A DNA stretch of 64,000 bases, taken from the NCBI RefSeq assembly GCF_026626885.1, contig NZ_JAPNOA010000056.1, positions 62,001-126,000 on the forward strand. Reading direction: 5' to 3'. The DNA comes from Parathalassolituus penaei (GTDB lineage Bacteria > Pseudomonadota > Gammaproteobacteria > Pseudomonadales > Oceanobacteraceae). Below the pieces are notes generated by a model. The model saw only the letters and a program-made list of their open reading frames with translations, did not search any database and had not been told where the DNA came from. Positions 24,392 to 33,393 of this stretch are shown piece after piece. A program made the translations under genes and the position numbers. Each line of letters opens with the position of its first letter. Position 1 is the first letter of the stretch.

Positions 24392-25657
24392 TCAGGCGGC
24401 ACCGTTACACCAGGCCTTGCCAAACAACAGTTGGCTACGTATTGGGCTGATATCCGTCTGATCACTCAGTAATTCGAAATACCATCCCGAGTCGGCTACA
24501 TCGCCCACACACAACACGCCAATAATGCAGTTGTTGCGGACAACCAGTTTTTTATAGATCCCTTCATCAAGATCCTGCAGCTCCAGTACGTCACAGTCCC
24601 GGGTTGCGTTAAAGTCGCCCATACTATGCATATCAACACCGGAAACTTTGAGCTTGGTCAGGTGTTCGCGTTCCTGATAATCAATTGGCTTGAGACTGCT
24701 ACCGCGCGGCACACAAACCCGGTCGGCAAAAAACAGCTGTAATTGACGACCCACAACTTTGGCCTGATCCCAGATCGGCGCGACCAGTCCGTAAGTGCTG
24801 CCGTTAAACTCACAGCATTCGCCAATGGCGTACACATCGGAAACCGAGGTGCGCATACGCGAATCCACCTGAATACCCCGTCCGCAATCAATTCCCGCTG
24901 CTGCTGCCAGTTCCATATTGGGCAGAATGCCGGTGGCAAAAATCACCAGATCGGTATCCAGCGTTTCCTGGTTGCCGTCACGGCTGTAACGGACGGCTGA
25001 CGCCTTGCCGTTGCTGTGTGGCAACTCGAGCGGATTAACACCGGTGCGAACATCCACGCCACGGCGTTGCAGTTCCGCTTCCAGAATTCCGGAGGCAACA
25101 GCATCGAGCTGGCGGTTCATCAGTACCTGATTGCGATGCATCAGGGTGACTTCCACGCCCTGGGCACGTAAGCCAACAGCCGCTTCTACGCCCAGCAGGC
25201 CTGCACCAATTACGGTGGCATGGCGCAGCTGGGGCAGGGCAGCCAACATGGCATCAACGTCGGTCATGGTGCGGAAACCGAGGACATTCGATGCATCGGT
25301 GCCCGGTAATGCTGGAATGGCTGAGCGTGAACCAGTAGCCAGCAACAGGGCGTCGTAGCGGAATTCCTTGCCGCTTTTACAGATCACCCGGCGACCATCG
25401 GTATCAATTTTTTCTACCGGGTGTTTCAGGTGAATGTGAATGCGGCGTTGACGGTACCACTGGGCATCGTGAGGGGTGATGTCGGCCAGTGTGGTTTCGC
25501 GTGCCAGTAACGGCGACAGCATGATGCGGTTGTAGTGTGGAATACTTTCATCGCTGAGCACTTCTATCGCGTCGAACGCATGTTCTGTGCCGATTTCTTC
25601 GAGTACCCGGTTGGCGGCCATGCCGTTGCCAATAATGACCAGAGTAGACGTGCGCAT
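24392..25657 (-). CDS. FAD-dependent NAD(P)H oxidoreductase, probable nitrate reductase electron donor
   Basis: A 421-residue flavoprotein resembling the N-terminal half of NirB and the NasB/NirB-type reductases. The FAD-binding motif VIIGNGMAANRVLEEI is at the N-terminus, the second Rossmann motif VIGAGLLGVEAAVGL is at about 150, and DVYAIGECCEFNG is the FAD-ribityl motif. It has no BFD iron-sulfur module of its own, whereas NasA does, so it could deliver electrons from NAD(P)H to NasA (inference). Last gene of the leftward nrtA-nrtB-nrtD-porin-reductase run. Confidence 0.88.
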   Translation of the reverse strand: MRTSTLVIIGNGMAANRVLEEIGTEHAFDAIEVLSDESIPHYNRIMLSPLLARETTLADITPHDAQWYRQRRIHIHLKHPVEKIDTDGRRVICKSGKEFRYDALLLATGSRSAIPALPGTDASNVLGFRTMTDVDAMLAALPQLRHATVIGAGLLGVEAAVGLRAQGVEVTLMHRNQVLMNRQLDAVASGILEAELQRRGVDVRTGVNPLELPHSNGKASAVRYSRDGNQETLDTDLVIFATGILPNMELAAAAGIDCGRGIQVDSRMRTSVSDVYAIGECCEFNGSTYGLVAPIWDQAKVVGRQLQLFFADRVCVPRGSSLKPIDYQEREHLTKLKVSGVDMHSMGDFNATRDCDVLELQDLDEGIYKKLVVRNNCIIGVLCVGDVADSGWYFELLSDQTDISPIRSQLLFGKAWCNGAA

Positions 25658-25744
25658 GGATGAAAAAACTCCTTCAAATCAGATGTGCCTGAACCTGGCA
25701 GGGGGTGGTGCAGGCCACCCCTGGCCGGGTTCAGTCAGACTGGA

Positions 25745-26884
25745 TCAGAAGCGTTTTTCAGCCCAGAGCCAGACTTTGTCAGTATCTGCACCAGTGTCCC
25801 CCTTGCTGTAGCTGGCGGTTTTCAGGCCAACTGCGCTGGTGGCATCAAATGCGTAGGTTGCTTGCAGATCCAGTTCAGTACCAAAGTCTGTACTACCCTG
25901 GTCTGCTTCGAAAGTATGATACATCGCCAGCAGACCTACTCCGTAGAGATTTCCCGCTACTTTCAAATAGTTATCTACCAAACCTGCCGTTGGAGTGGAG
26001 GCCAGGAATTTGTCGGCCCAACCGTTGAACGCGTGTTTGGTTGCCAGGCTGGTCTGGAAACCGTATTGGCCATCGTCACTGCCAAGTGTTTCGTTACCGA
26101 GGAACACCTTGACGCCGGATACGTCGACACCACCTTCCAGGGCCATGTAGTTGGCGCTGAAGTTGTCAGTCTTCTGCTGGGCAAAAGTAGCACTGTACAG
26201 GTACATGCCGGTTTTGCCGGTGAAGCTGGCGCCCAGGGTGTTGTCCTTGGCGTCAGTGTCATCGTTTTTCAGCAGGTAAGCGAAACCGCTCAGGGTGCCT
26301 GGTGTCAGGGTGTAAGCCACGTTCAGCAGGTGGTCGGTGACGTCAACAGCGTTAAAGCTGATGCCATTTACCTGATCAATAAACGCGTACTGAACCTTGA
26401 TCGCACCCATGGTGTAGTCCAGCTTGACGGCATCGAACGTCTGTTCGTTCTGGCGCCAGCCGACGTTACCTACAAAGCGGGCGTTATCCAGCACGATACG
26501 CTGGCGGCCAAGCACAGCGGCAAAGCCGGTGGTGTTGGCGTAGCTGATCTGGGCACGGTTGATTTCGTTGCCAGTCGGGTCAGGGACCGGGTCAAAACCG
26601 GCGGTTTCAGGGCTGTAGTCATTAACCAGCGCATGAACCATCTCGTTTTCAACCAGTACCTTGAAGCCGTTCAGGGCGCCGCTTTCATAACCGATGCGGG
26701 AGCGCAGGGTCAGTGCCTTGGCTTCGTCGGTGGTGTTGTCGGTGTCGTTGGTTTCATAACGGAGGCGGAAGTCAGCCAGCATCTTGCCGTCTTTCAGAGC
26801 AGATTCCACTGTGGAAGCGGAAGCTGTCATGGCTTGTGCAGACAACAGTGCGATGGTAACTGCCAGAATCTTCTTGCCGTGCAT
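25745..26884 (-). CDS. Outer-membrane porin-like beta-barrel protein
   Basis: A 379-residue exported protein with a signal peptide (about 1-23, ending TASAS). Alternating beta-strand patterns run to a C-terminal aromatic residue (VWLWAEKRF), the mark of outer-membrane barrels. Sequence style (DFRLRYETND, LTLRSRIGYESG, NRAQISYANT, LGRQRIVLDNARFVGNVGWRQN) resembles alginate-export/OprD-like porins. Placement between the nitrate ABC transporter genes and the FAD reductase suggests it helps nitrate or another nitrogen source cross the outer membrane (inference). Confidence 0.82.
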   Translation of the reverse strand: MHGKKILAVTIALLSAQAMTASASTVESALKDGKMLADFRLRYETNDTDNTTDEAKALTLRSRIGYESGALNGFKVLVENEMVHALVNDYSPETAGFDPVPDPTGNEINRAQISYANTTGFAAVLGRQRIVLDNARFVGNVGWRQNEQTFDAVKLDYTMGAIKVQYAFIDQVNGISFNAVDVTDHLLNVAYTLTPGTLSGFAYLLKNDDTDAKDNTLGASFTGKTGMYLYSATFAQQKTDNFSANYMALEGGVDVSGVKVFLGNETLGSDDGQYGFQTSLATKHAFNGWADKFLASTPTAGLVDNYLKVAGNLYGVGLLAMYHTFEADQGSTDFGTELDLQATYAFDATSAVGLKTASYSKGDTGADTDKVWLWAEKRF

Positions 26885-27174
26885 TCGTTTGTTCTCCTTC
26901 GAATTCGAGCCCGGAAATCGGGATTGCAGACCGGCTCTTGTATGTGGCCGGTTCTGCTGCCGTTATTGATCGTTATCCGTTTTTGCTCGTGACGTCGGGT
27001 TGCGCATTCGGCCTTCCATAGCCGTTTATTCTTCAGTTTTAAAAAGCCGGACCGGATCACCGGAGCCGTAGCGCCTGATTTGCCCATTTTCAGACGTGCA
27101 GGTGTCCGGGAGCCAGTGCGGGGGAGCACTGACTCTTGAGTCAGGGGAGACTGGCAAATCAGGGGTTTACGGGA

Positions 27175-28014
27175 TCAGGCGACCTTGGAGTCGGCCTCGG
27201 CTTTAGCTTCTTTAGCCTTGCTGAAATCTTCCACCTTACGCTGCTTCTCGTAGAGGAAGCTCAGTACCGCGTGGCGGTAGTGGTTGTAGCGCGGGTCGTC
27301 AGCCAGCTGGATACGGTTACGTGGACGTTCCAGGTCGATTTCGAGAATCTCGCCGACGGTGGCAGCAGGGCCGTTGGTCATCATCACAATACGGTCGGAC
27401 AGCAGTACCGCTTCATCCACGTCGTGGGTGATCATGATGACGGTGTTGTTCAGTTCCTTCTGGATCTCCATCAGGGAGTCCTGCAGGTGGGCACGGGTCA
27501 GGGCATCCAGCGCACCGAAGGGTTCGTCCATCAGCAGCACATCCGGCTCCATGGCCAGGGCGCGCGCAATACCAACACGCTGCTTCATACCGCCGGAGAT
27601 TTCATCCGGACGTTTGTGCATGGCGTGGGTCATGTGCACCAGTTCCAGGTTGTGCTCGATCCACTCTTTCATTTCAGCTTTGGTCTTTTTGCCCTTGAAT
27701 ACGGTTTTCACAGCCAGTTCAACGTTTTCATAGGCAGTCAGCCAAGGCAGCAGGGAGTGGTTCTGGAATACCACAGCACGCTCTGGGCCTGGTTCCCGCA
27801 CTTCCTTGCCGTTCAGTACCACGCCGCCTTCAGTGGCCTGCAGCAGACCGGCAACGATGTTCAGTACGGTGGATTTGCCACAACCTGAGTGGCCGATCAG
27901 GGAAATGTATTCACCCTTTTTGATCTTCAGGTTCACGTCGCGCAGGGCGCGGAAAGAGCCTTTGGGGGTCTGGAATTCAATACCGCAGCCGGTGATGTCG
28001 AGAATTACGCTCAT
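27175..28014 (-). CDS. nrtD: Nitrate ABC transporter ATPase
   Basis: A 279-residue nucleotide-binding subunit of the NrtD/NasD/SsuB type. Walker A GHSGCGKS, Q-loop VVFQNHSLLPWL, signature ISGGMKQR, Walker B VLLMDEPFGALD and H-loop MITHDVDEA are all present. It has no fused solute-binding domain, so it is NrtD-like rather than NrtC-like. It powers nitrate import with NrtA and NrtB and lies directly downstream of nrtB. The lysine/alanine-rich C-terminal tail is probably disordered. Confidence 0.95.
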   Translation of the reverse strand: MSVILDITGCGIEFQTPKGSFRALRDVNLKIKKGEYISLIGHSGCGKSTVLNIVAGLLQATEGGVVLNGKEVREPGPERAVVFQNHSLLPWLTAYENVELAVKTVFKGKKTKAEMKEWIEHNLELVHMTHAMHKRPDEISGGMKQRVGIARALAMEPDVLLMDEPFGALDALTRAHLQDSLMEIQKELNNTVIMITHDVDEAVLLSDRIVMMTNGPAATVGEILEIDLERPRNRIQLADDPRYNHYRHAVLSFLYEKQRKVEDFSKAKEAKAEADSKVA

Positions 28015-28041
28015 AACTTTTGCTCCTGAATTCGAATTTGA

Positions 28042-29046
28042 TTAACGCACAGTGGCTTTTTTGTCCCAGGACACGACTTTCTGGATAGACAGCATGATGC
28101 GATCCAGAGCAAAGCCGATCAGACCGATGGTCAGTACTGCAACCATGATGCGGCCCAGGGAGTTGGAGGAACCGTTCTGGAATTCATCCCAGACGAATTT
28201 TCCGAGGCCAGGGTTTTGCGCCAGCATTTCGGCAGCGATCAGTACCATCCAGGCGATACCCAGAGACAGACGCAGACCGGTGAAAATCATAGGTACAGAG
28301 GATGGCAGGACGATCTTGATCACGTGGGTGATCCAGTTCAGACGCAGTACCATGCTCACGTTTTTCAGATCCTGGGAGATCGACGCGACACCTACGGCGG
28401 TGTTCAGCAGGGTTGGCCACAGGCAGCACAGCATCACAGTGATCATGGAAGTGATGAAGGACTTGGGCACTGCTGGATCGTCAGTCTGGTACAGGGCTGA
28501 TACCACCATGGTGACCAGTGGCAGCCAGGCCAGTGGTGATACCGGTTTGAAAATCTGGATAACCGGGTTGAAGGCGGCGTTCAGGGTGCTGCTCAGACCA
28601 ATCACGATACCCAGTGGAATCGCCAGTGCGGAAGCCAGGATAAAACCGCTCAGTACGGTGATCAGACTGGTTTCAATCTGGTCGATGTAGGTCGGTTTAC
28701 CGGTGTATTCACGGATCTTGGCTTCGTAAGTCGGATCTTGTGCCAGGCGGGCGGCATTTCGCTCCTCCTGACGGGCATAAAATTCTTCGGCTTTGGCGCG
28801 CTCGGCAAAGTGCGCGGAGACCAGATTCTTGCTTTGTTCGTACACTTCAGAAGGGCCAGGGAAGTTGCCCAGTGAAGTATGGATATTGCTTGCGGCGGCA
28901 TGCCATACCATCAGGAAGACCAGAATACCGGCCAGTGGTACACCAACGGATTTGACGATGATCTGGATATTTCCGGATACGTTTTCACCTTTGGCAATTT
29001 TTACCAGCGGTTCCAGCCAAGGCATGTTCGACAGTGCAATATTCAT
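28042..29046 (-). CDS. nrtB: Nitrate ABC transporter permease
   Basis: A 334-residue inner-membrane permease of the nitrate/taurine/bicarbonate class. One segment is near residue 35-50. After a charged periplasmic region (AKAEEFYARQEERNAARLAQ) come about five more segments with the binding-protein-dependent transport signature (GLRLSLGIAWMVLIAAEML). AGGAG precedes the ATG. It lies between nrtA and nrtD in one operon. Confidence 0.95.
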   Translation of the reverse strand: MNIALSNMPWLEPLVKIAKGENVSGNIQIIVKSVGVPLAGILVFLMVWHAAASNIHTSLGNFPGPSEVYEQSKNLVSAHFAERAKAEEFYARQEERNAARLAQDPTYEAKIREYTGKPTYIDQIETSLITVLSGFILASALAIPLGIVIGLSSTLNAAFNPVIQIFKPVSPLAWLPLVTMVVSALYQTDDPAVPKSFITSMITVMLCCLWPTLLNTAVGVASISQDLKNVSMVLRLNWITHVIKIVLPSSVPMIFTGLRLSLGIAWMVLIAAEMLAQNPGLGKFVWDEFQNGSSNSLGRIMVAVLTIGLIGFALDRIMLSIQKVVSWDKKATVR

Positions 29047-29114
29047 AATTTCGCTCCTGGTTGACTGTCCCGGCGAACCGGGACAGTCGGTTGGTTATTC
29101 TCGAAAGGTCAGGC

Positions 29115-30497
29115 TCAGATCTTGTCGTCGCCTTTCAGACCGATCTTGAAGGACTTCAGGTAATCGTTTGGTTTGGTGCCGTCGTAAGTCACGCCATCGA
29201 TGAATTCGTTGGTTGGTGCCTTGAAACCGGTTTCGGTTGCAAAGTCAGGGAAGTCAGACGCTTTTACCTTGCCTTCAGCAATCAGCTCTTTGGCTGCTGC
29301 GGTATAGATGTCAGGACGGTAAACGTTCTTGGCAGTTTCCTTGTACCAGTCGTCGGTCTTGGCATCGGCAATCTGGCCCCAACGACGCATCTGGGTCAGG
29401 TACCAGATGGCATCGGAGTAGTACGGGTAAGTCGCGTTGTGACGGAAGAACACGTTGAAGTCCGGGATGTCACGCTTGTCACCTTTTTCGTACTCGAAGG
29501 TACCGGTCATGGAGTTGGCAATCACCTTGGCATCTGCACCTACGTATTGTGGTTTGGACAGGATCTGCACGGCTTCAGCACGGTTGGCGTTGTTGTTCTC
29601 GTCCAGCCACTGGGCTGCACGGATCAGCGCTTTTACGACTTTCTTGTGGGTAATTGGGTACTTTTCAGCCCAGGCTTTGCTCACGCCGAATACTTTTTCC
29701 GGGTTGTTTTTCCAGATTTCGTAGTCGGTAATCACTGGCACACCAATGCCTTTGAATACGGCTTGCTGGTTCCATGGCTCACCCACGCAGTAACCGAAAA
29801 TGGTACCGGCTTCGAGGGTGGCTGGCATTTGTGGTGGTGGGGTTACGGACAGCAGGGCATCAGCCTTGATCTGGCCAGAGATGTCACCTTTGGCTGGAGC
29901 GTAGTAACCAGGGTTGATACCACCGGCTGCCAGCCAGTAACGCAGTTCGTAGTTGTGAGTGGATACCGGGAATACCATACCCATGTTGAATGGTTTGCCT
30001 TCGGCTTTGTATTTTTCGATAACAGGCTTCAGGGCATCGGCCTTGATCGGGTGAACCGGCTTGCCATTTTCCATTGGGATGTTGGCTTTCATCTGCTGCC
30101 ATACATCGTTGGAAACGGTGATGCCGTTACCGTTCAGGTCCATGGAGAATGCGGTGATAACGTCAGCTTTGGTACCAAAACCGATGCTGGCACCCAGTGG
30201 CTGACCCGCCAGCATGTGCGCACCGTCGAGCTGACCATCGATCACACCGTCGAGCAATACTTTCCAGTTAGCCTGGGCTTCCAGAGTTACGTACAGGCCT
30301 TCGTCCTCGAAGAAACCTTTTTCATAAGCGATGGCCAGAGGAGCCATGTCAGTCAGCTTGATGAAACCGAACTTCAGCTCTTCTTTTTCTGCGTATTCAG
30401 TGGCGCTGGCAAATGGAGCAGACAGTGTGGCAATACCGGTGGCCAGAGCAACAGCGCTGGTCAGGATGGCGCGACGCAGTGTGTTAATTCCTCGCAT
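29115..30497 (-). CDS. nrtA: Nitrate-binding periplasmic protein
   Basis: A 460-residue solute-binding protein of the NrtA/NasF type that captures nitrate for NrtB-NrtD. Signal peptide about 1-32 ([20 protein letters not shown], cut near ASA-TE). Family signatures include [36 protein letters not shown] and [14 protein letters not shown] start it at the ATG at 30497, which has GAGGAAG upstream; the frame is open to 30599, but that stretch lies inside the leader terminator. First gene of the operon, behind a sigma-54 promoter and an ANTAR-type leader. NasS is a signal-less paralogue. Confidence 0.95.
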   Translation of the reverse strand: MRGINTLRRAILTSAVALATGIATLSAPFASATEYAEKEELKFGFIKLTDMAPLAIAYEKGFFEDEGLYVTLEAQANWKVLLDGVIDGQLDGAHMLAGQPLGASIGFGTKADVITAFSMDLNGNGITVSNDVWQQMKANIPMENGKPVHPIKADALKPVIEKYKAEGKPFNMGMVFPVSTHNYELRYWLAAGGINPGYYAPAKGDISGQIKADALLSVTPPPQMPATLEAGTIFGYCVGEPWNQQAVFKGIGVPVITDYEIWKNNPEKVFGVSKAWAEKYPITHKKVVKALIRAAQWLDENNNANRAEAVQILSKPQYVGADAKVIANSMTGTFEYEKGDKRDIPDFNVFFRHNATYPYYSDAIWYLTQMRRWGQIADAKTDDWYKETAKNVYRPDIYTAAAKELIAEGKVKASDFPDFATETGFKAPTNEFIDGVTYDGTKPNDYLKSFKIGLKGDDKI

Positions 30498-30535
30498 CTT
30501 TCTTCCTCGGTTCTGTAATCGGTAAGTTCGGGTAC

Positions 30536-30586
30536 AAAAAAAGGCGCCAACGACATCCCCCATCGTTGGAGGGTCGTTAGCGCCTT
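30536..30586 (-). terminator. Terminator with nested ANTAR-type hairpin before nrtA
   Basis: On the minus strand GGCGCTAACGAC pairs with GTCGTTGGCGCC and is followed by a run of seven or more T residues. Its apical part forms a further hairpin with loop AACGAT (CTCC/GGGG stem), which satisfies the A1/G4 rule. So P2 sits inside the terminator stem here rather than before it. It ends about 39 bases upstream of the nrtA ATG. Confidence 0.85.
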
Positions 30587-30608
30587 TGCCTGAATTCAAA
30601 TTGTGGTT

Positions 30609-30628
30609 GAAACCCGCCGTTGGGTTTC
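30609..30628 (-). promoter_or_regulatory. P1 hairpin of the nrtA leader (ANTAR-type)
   Basis: Minus-strand GAAACCC-AACGGC-GGGTTTC is a perfect 7-bp stem with the A1/G4 hexaloop identical to that of nirB P1. It lies immediately after the predicted transcription start (about 30630). The linker to the next such loop is about 35 bases, longer than at nasA, nirB and narK (7-15). Confidence 0.75.
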
Positions 30629-30640
30629 TGATATATCTAA

Positions 30641-30656
30641 TACAAGTGGTGTGCCA
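30641..30656 (-). promoter_or_regulatory. Sigma-54 promoter of the nrtA operon
   Basis: Minus-strand TGGCACACCACTTGTA has the exact -24/-12 spacing and the same TTGTA variant as the nasA promoter. A TGCACC half-site like those bound by NtrC lies about 130 bases upstream (30784), at a usual activator distance. Confidence 0.7.
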
Positions 30657-31198
30657 ACTTTTGCGATATTGCCAATTTCATGGGTTTTTAGCGGTTGGCT
30701 GGGCCAAAAACCCGCGTCAGGGTTGGCTTTGTCAGCAATGCGCATATCGCCGTAAATGCCAGCAAAATAGCCCAATATCGGGCTGCACCATAAAAGTAAT
30801 GCAAAGTCGGCGAGTGATTTATTTGGGTGCGGTGAATTTGCAATATTTTGATGCGAACGCCAAAAGTGGTGAGATATTTCAGTGCGGGCTGGTTTGATTG
30901 TTGGATCGGTGGAGGTTTCGGGAGTATGAACCCTGATGTCCGGTACCACTGCTGCTTCTTTATAGATAGACGGACAGAATAGATAGGCGGACAGAGCGTT
31001 GATGAGCGTTCACGTGAGTCAGTGCGTTAACAGGAATGTTGATACAGGAAGCAGTGTGAGCGTCTGATCGGGTGTCAGTGCTGGTGATGGCTGATGAGAC
31101 GTGTTGAGCCGTGTGTCGGAGTCAGGCTGGGCGGTTGGTGGTCTGGCTGGCGTGGGGGCCCACACCGTCAGTAGGCGCTGACGGTGTGAGGCTTGTGC
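30657..31198. other. Non-coding region between nrtA promoter and nasS
   Basis: No gene is supported in these 542 bases. Visible items are TGCACC-to-TGCA spacing at 30784-30803 (imperfect NtrC-like site), a tandem pair of 17-base units differing at one base (ATAGATAGACGGACAGA, 30962-30995), and a perfect 11-bp hairpin CACACCGTCAG/CTGACGGTGTG (31161-31188) just beyond the nasS stop, without a T-run. Confidence 0.5.
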
Positions 31199-32368
31199 TC
31201 AGAGTGAGCTTTGGTAAGAGAACGCGGTGGCTGCCATCGGGACATCACCCAGCTGCCACGGTTGTTCATGGCGGAAACTCAGCCCCTGTTGCAGGTGCTC
31301 ACCCAGCGTGTGGTGGCCCAACGCTTCGCAATACAGATCGGCGCGATAACATTCCCGCACCAGGCTTTCGGCATCAATATCGGTTTTGGCCCAGTTCCAG
31401 CGTTGCAACTGATGTAAAAACCAGGCGCCGTGTTCGGCCCACGGGTAGTTGGCCAGGTAACGATGGAAAACCAGCATATCTGGCTGGTGAATTGGCGGTT
31501 GTTCGGTGCGGTAGGTGAACTGGCCGGTCAGAGCCGGTAATACTGCGGCCTCCGGTACATTAACGTAGCGGGTCATGATGCTGGCGGCTTGCTGGCGATT
31601 GTGATCAATCCAGCGACAGGCTTTATCCAGCGCACGCACCAGTGCTTTCACCACATTGGGATGAGCCTCCGCCCAGGCACTGGTCATGCCCAGCACCTTG
31701 TCCGGCGCGCTGTGCCAAAGGTCGTTGCTGGCCAGCAGGCAGGAACCGACGCCGCGCTGAATAGCGACGGAATTCCATGGGGCACCGGCAAAGAAACCGT
31801 CGATGTTCTGCTGGCTGAGATGATCCACCATTTGGGATGGCGGCAGAACCACCAGTGCTACATCGATATCCGGATCAATGCCATTGGCGGACAACCAGTC
31901 GCGTAACAGCAGGTTGTGAATTGAGTAGGGGTAAACCGTTGCAAACAGCAAGACGGGCCGTTGTTGCTGACGACGTTCTTCTACCAGCTGTTTAAGGGCG
32001 TTGCCTGCCAGGGCGGCGTCTGCCATGACATTACAGCCGGCAATACGGTCAAGTTCGCTGGCCAGTTGGTTGGAAATTGTGAAGCCATTGCCGTTCAGGG
32101 CAAATGCAAAGGGCGTCATCATGGGTTTCTTGATACCGCCCAACCCCAGATGGGTGGCAATCAGCATGGGTGCCAGCATCTGTGCAGCGTCCAGATGGCC
32201 AACCAGTACCTTGTCACGGATGTTGGCCCACGACACTTCCTGCTGCAGGCTGACATCCAGCCCTTGTTCCTGAAAGTAGCCATGAGCGTCCGCTACCAGC
32301 AGTGGCAGGCTGTCGGTTAATGGCATGTAGCCAATGGTGAGTTCGGTTTTTTCAAGAACGTCCTTCAT
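31199..32368 (-). CDS. nasS: NasS-type cytoplasmic nitrate/nitrite sensor
   Basis: A 389-residue NrtA-like binding protein (ELTIGYMPLTDSLPLLVADA, GHLDAAQMLAPMLIA, GAPWNSVAIQRGVGS) with no signal peptide, so it stays in the cytoplasm. In Azotobacter and Paracoccus, NasS holds NasT inactive and releases it when nitrate or nitrite binds. It starts 8 bases after the nasT stop in the same direction, the usual nasT-nasS pairing, and it lacks the periplasmic features of NrtA at 29115-30497. Confidence 0.93.
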   Translation of the reverse strand: MKDVLEKTELTIGYMPLTDSLPLLVADAHGYFQEQGLDVSLQQEVSWANIRDKVLVGHLDAAQMLAPMLIATHLGLGGIKKPMMTPFAFALNGNGFTISNQLASELDRIAGCNVMADAALAGNALKQLVEERRQQQRPVLLFATVYPYSIHNLLLRDWLSANGIDPDIDVALVVLPPSQMVDHLSQQNIDGFFAGAPWNSVAIQRGVGSCLLASNDLWHSAPDKVLGMTSAWAEAHPNVVKALVRALDKACRWIDHNRQQAASIMTRYVNVPEAAVLPALTGQFTYRTEQPPIHQPDMLVFHRYLANYPWAEHGAWFLHQLQRWNWAKTDIDAESLVRECYRADLYCEALGHHTLGEHLQQGLSFRHEQPWQLGDVPMAATAFSYQSSL

Positions 32369-32376
32369 CTTCTTTA

Positions 32377-33000
32377 CTACCCGTTCAGCAAGTTCATAAC
32401 CGAGATGATGTTGCGGGCAACATCGGTCAGGCGTTGGCCCCGATCCATCGCCATTTTGCGCATGGCATGGTAAGCCTCATCTTCGGTCATGTTTTTCTGT
32501 TTCATTAATATGGCTTTGGCTTCATCCATCAGGCGGCGGTCTTGCAGCTGATTACGGGTTTTTTCCAGTTCGCCACGCAGCGCCTGAAACTCCCTGAAAC
32601 GCGCGACGGCAACGGCCATGATGCTTTTGACCCGTGAGGGGTTAAGGCCATCGACCACGTAGGCGCTTACGCCGGCTCTCACGGCTTTTTCAATTGTGGC
32701 CGGATCGTCTTCATCAGAAAACATGATGACTGGTTTGGGGTTGTGCTGGTTCAGCACGGTCATGTGTTCCAGCATGTCCCGGTCAGGACTTTCAATGTCG
32801 ATGATGATGACGTCTGGCTGGTGCTCGACCACTTTTTTCATCAGCCCCTGGGCGCTCGACAGTCGGGCAATGACCTCACAACCGGCATCGATCAGTGCTT
32901 GCTCAAGAATGGCCGCCCGTGCTGGTTGGTCGTCTACCAGCATGATGCGGGTGGAGGGCCCACTCGGGTGATCGGATTCAGGCAGGTCACGTTTGGTCAT
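32377..33000 (-). CDS. nasT: NasT-type ANTAR antiterminator
   Basis: A 207-residue response-regulator-like RNA-binding protein. A receiver domain covers about residues 16-135 (IMLVDDQPARAAILEQAL; aspartate in IIIDIES). A coiled linker and a C-terminal ANTAR domain follow (RRLMDEAKAILMKQKNMTEDEAYHAMRKMA, about 150-195). ANTAR proteins bind paired hairpins with A1/G4 hexaloops and prevent termination; four such leaders are present at nasA, nirB, narK and nrtA. No strong ribosome site precedes the ATG. First gene of nasT-nasS, divergent from ygiQ. Confidence 0.95.
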   Translation of the reverse strand: MTKRDLPESDHPSGPSTRIMLVDDQPARAAILEQALIDAGCEVIARLSSAQGLMKKVVEHQPDVIIIDIESPDRDMLEHMTVLNQHNPKPVIMFSDEDDPATIEKAVRAGVSAYVVDGLNPSRVKSIMAVAVARFREFQALRGELEKTRNQLQDRRLMDEAKAILMKQKNMTEDEAYHAMRKMAMDRGQRLTDVARNIISVMNLLNG

Positions 33001-33393
33001 ATCGGGTTTTTTGGTTTTTTAATGACGGGTGACCTGAGATAGTAACAGTTTTGAACGTTCGCTCTCCATGTCTGGAGTATTACTGCCGGATTCGCAAGGG
33101 CTGACATGGTTTGGAAGCAAATTACGCTCCAATGTTCATATTTGAATGTCAGTAATGCTTTTCCATATGCTTAGTGTGTGAATAAGTCCCTGTTTTATAA
33201 GCGGGAATAGCGGGTTTTCACAGATATTTTTCATATCGGAGAGTGGGCTTTCCTTTTGTTGGGCGCTGCTTTTTGGGACAATGGCGGTTTGCTGACCACT
33301 CTCCTGCACCGTTCTGATCCGGTATGCAAAAACGTCTGTTTTTGTCCCGGTGCAGACAAGGTCATATCCCGTCTTCCTTAACAGGGTAAATCG
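33001..33393. other. Non-coding divergent region between nasT and ygiQ
   Basis: A 393-base A/T-rich gap that must carry the promoters of nasT (left) and ygiQ (right); I cannot assign them with confidence. A composite hairpin lies in the ygiQ leader: CTGCACCG (33304) with CGGTGCAG (33348), enclosing CAAAAAC/GTTTTTG (33327-33344). No gene is supported. Confidence 0.5.
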
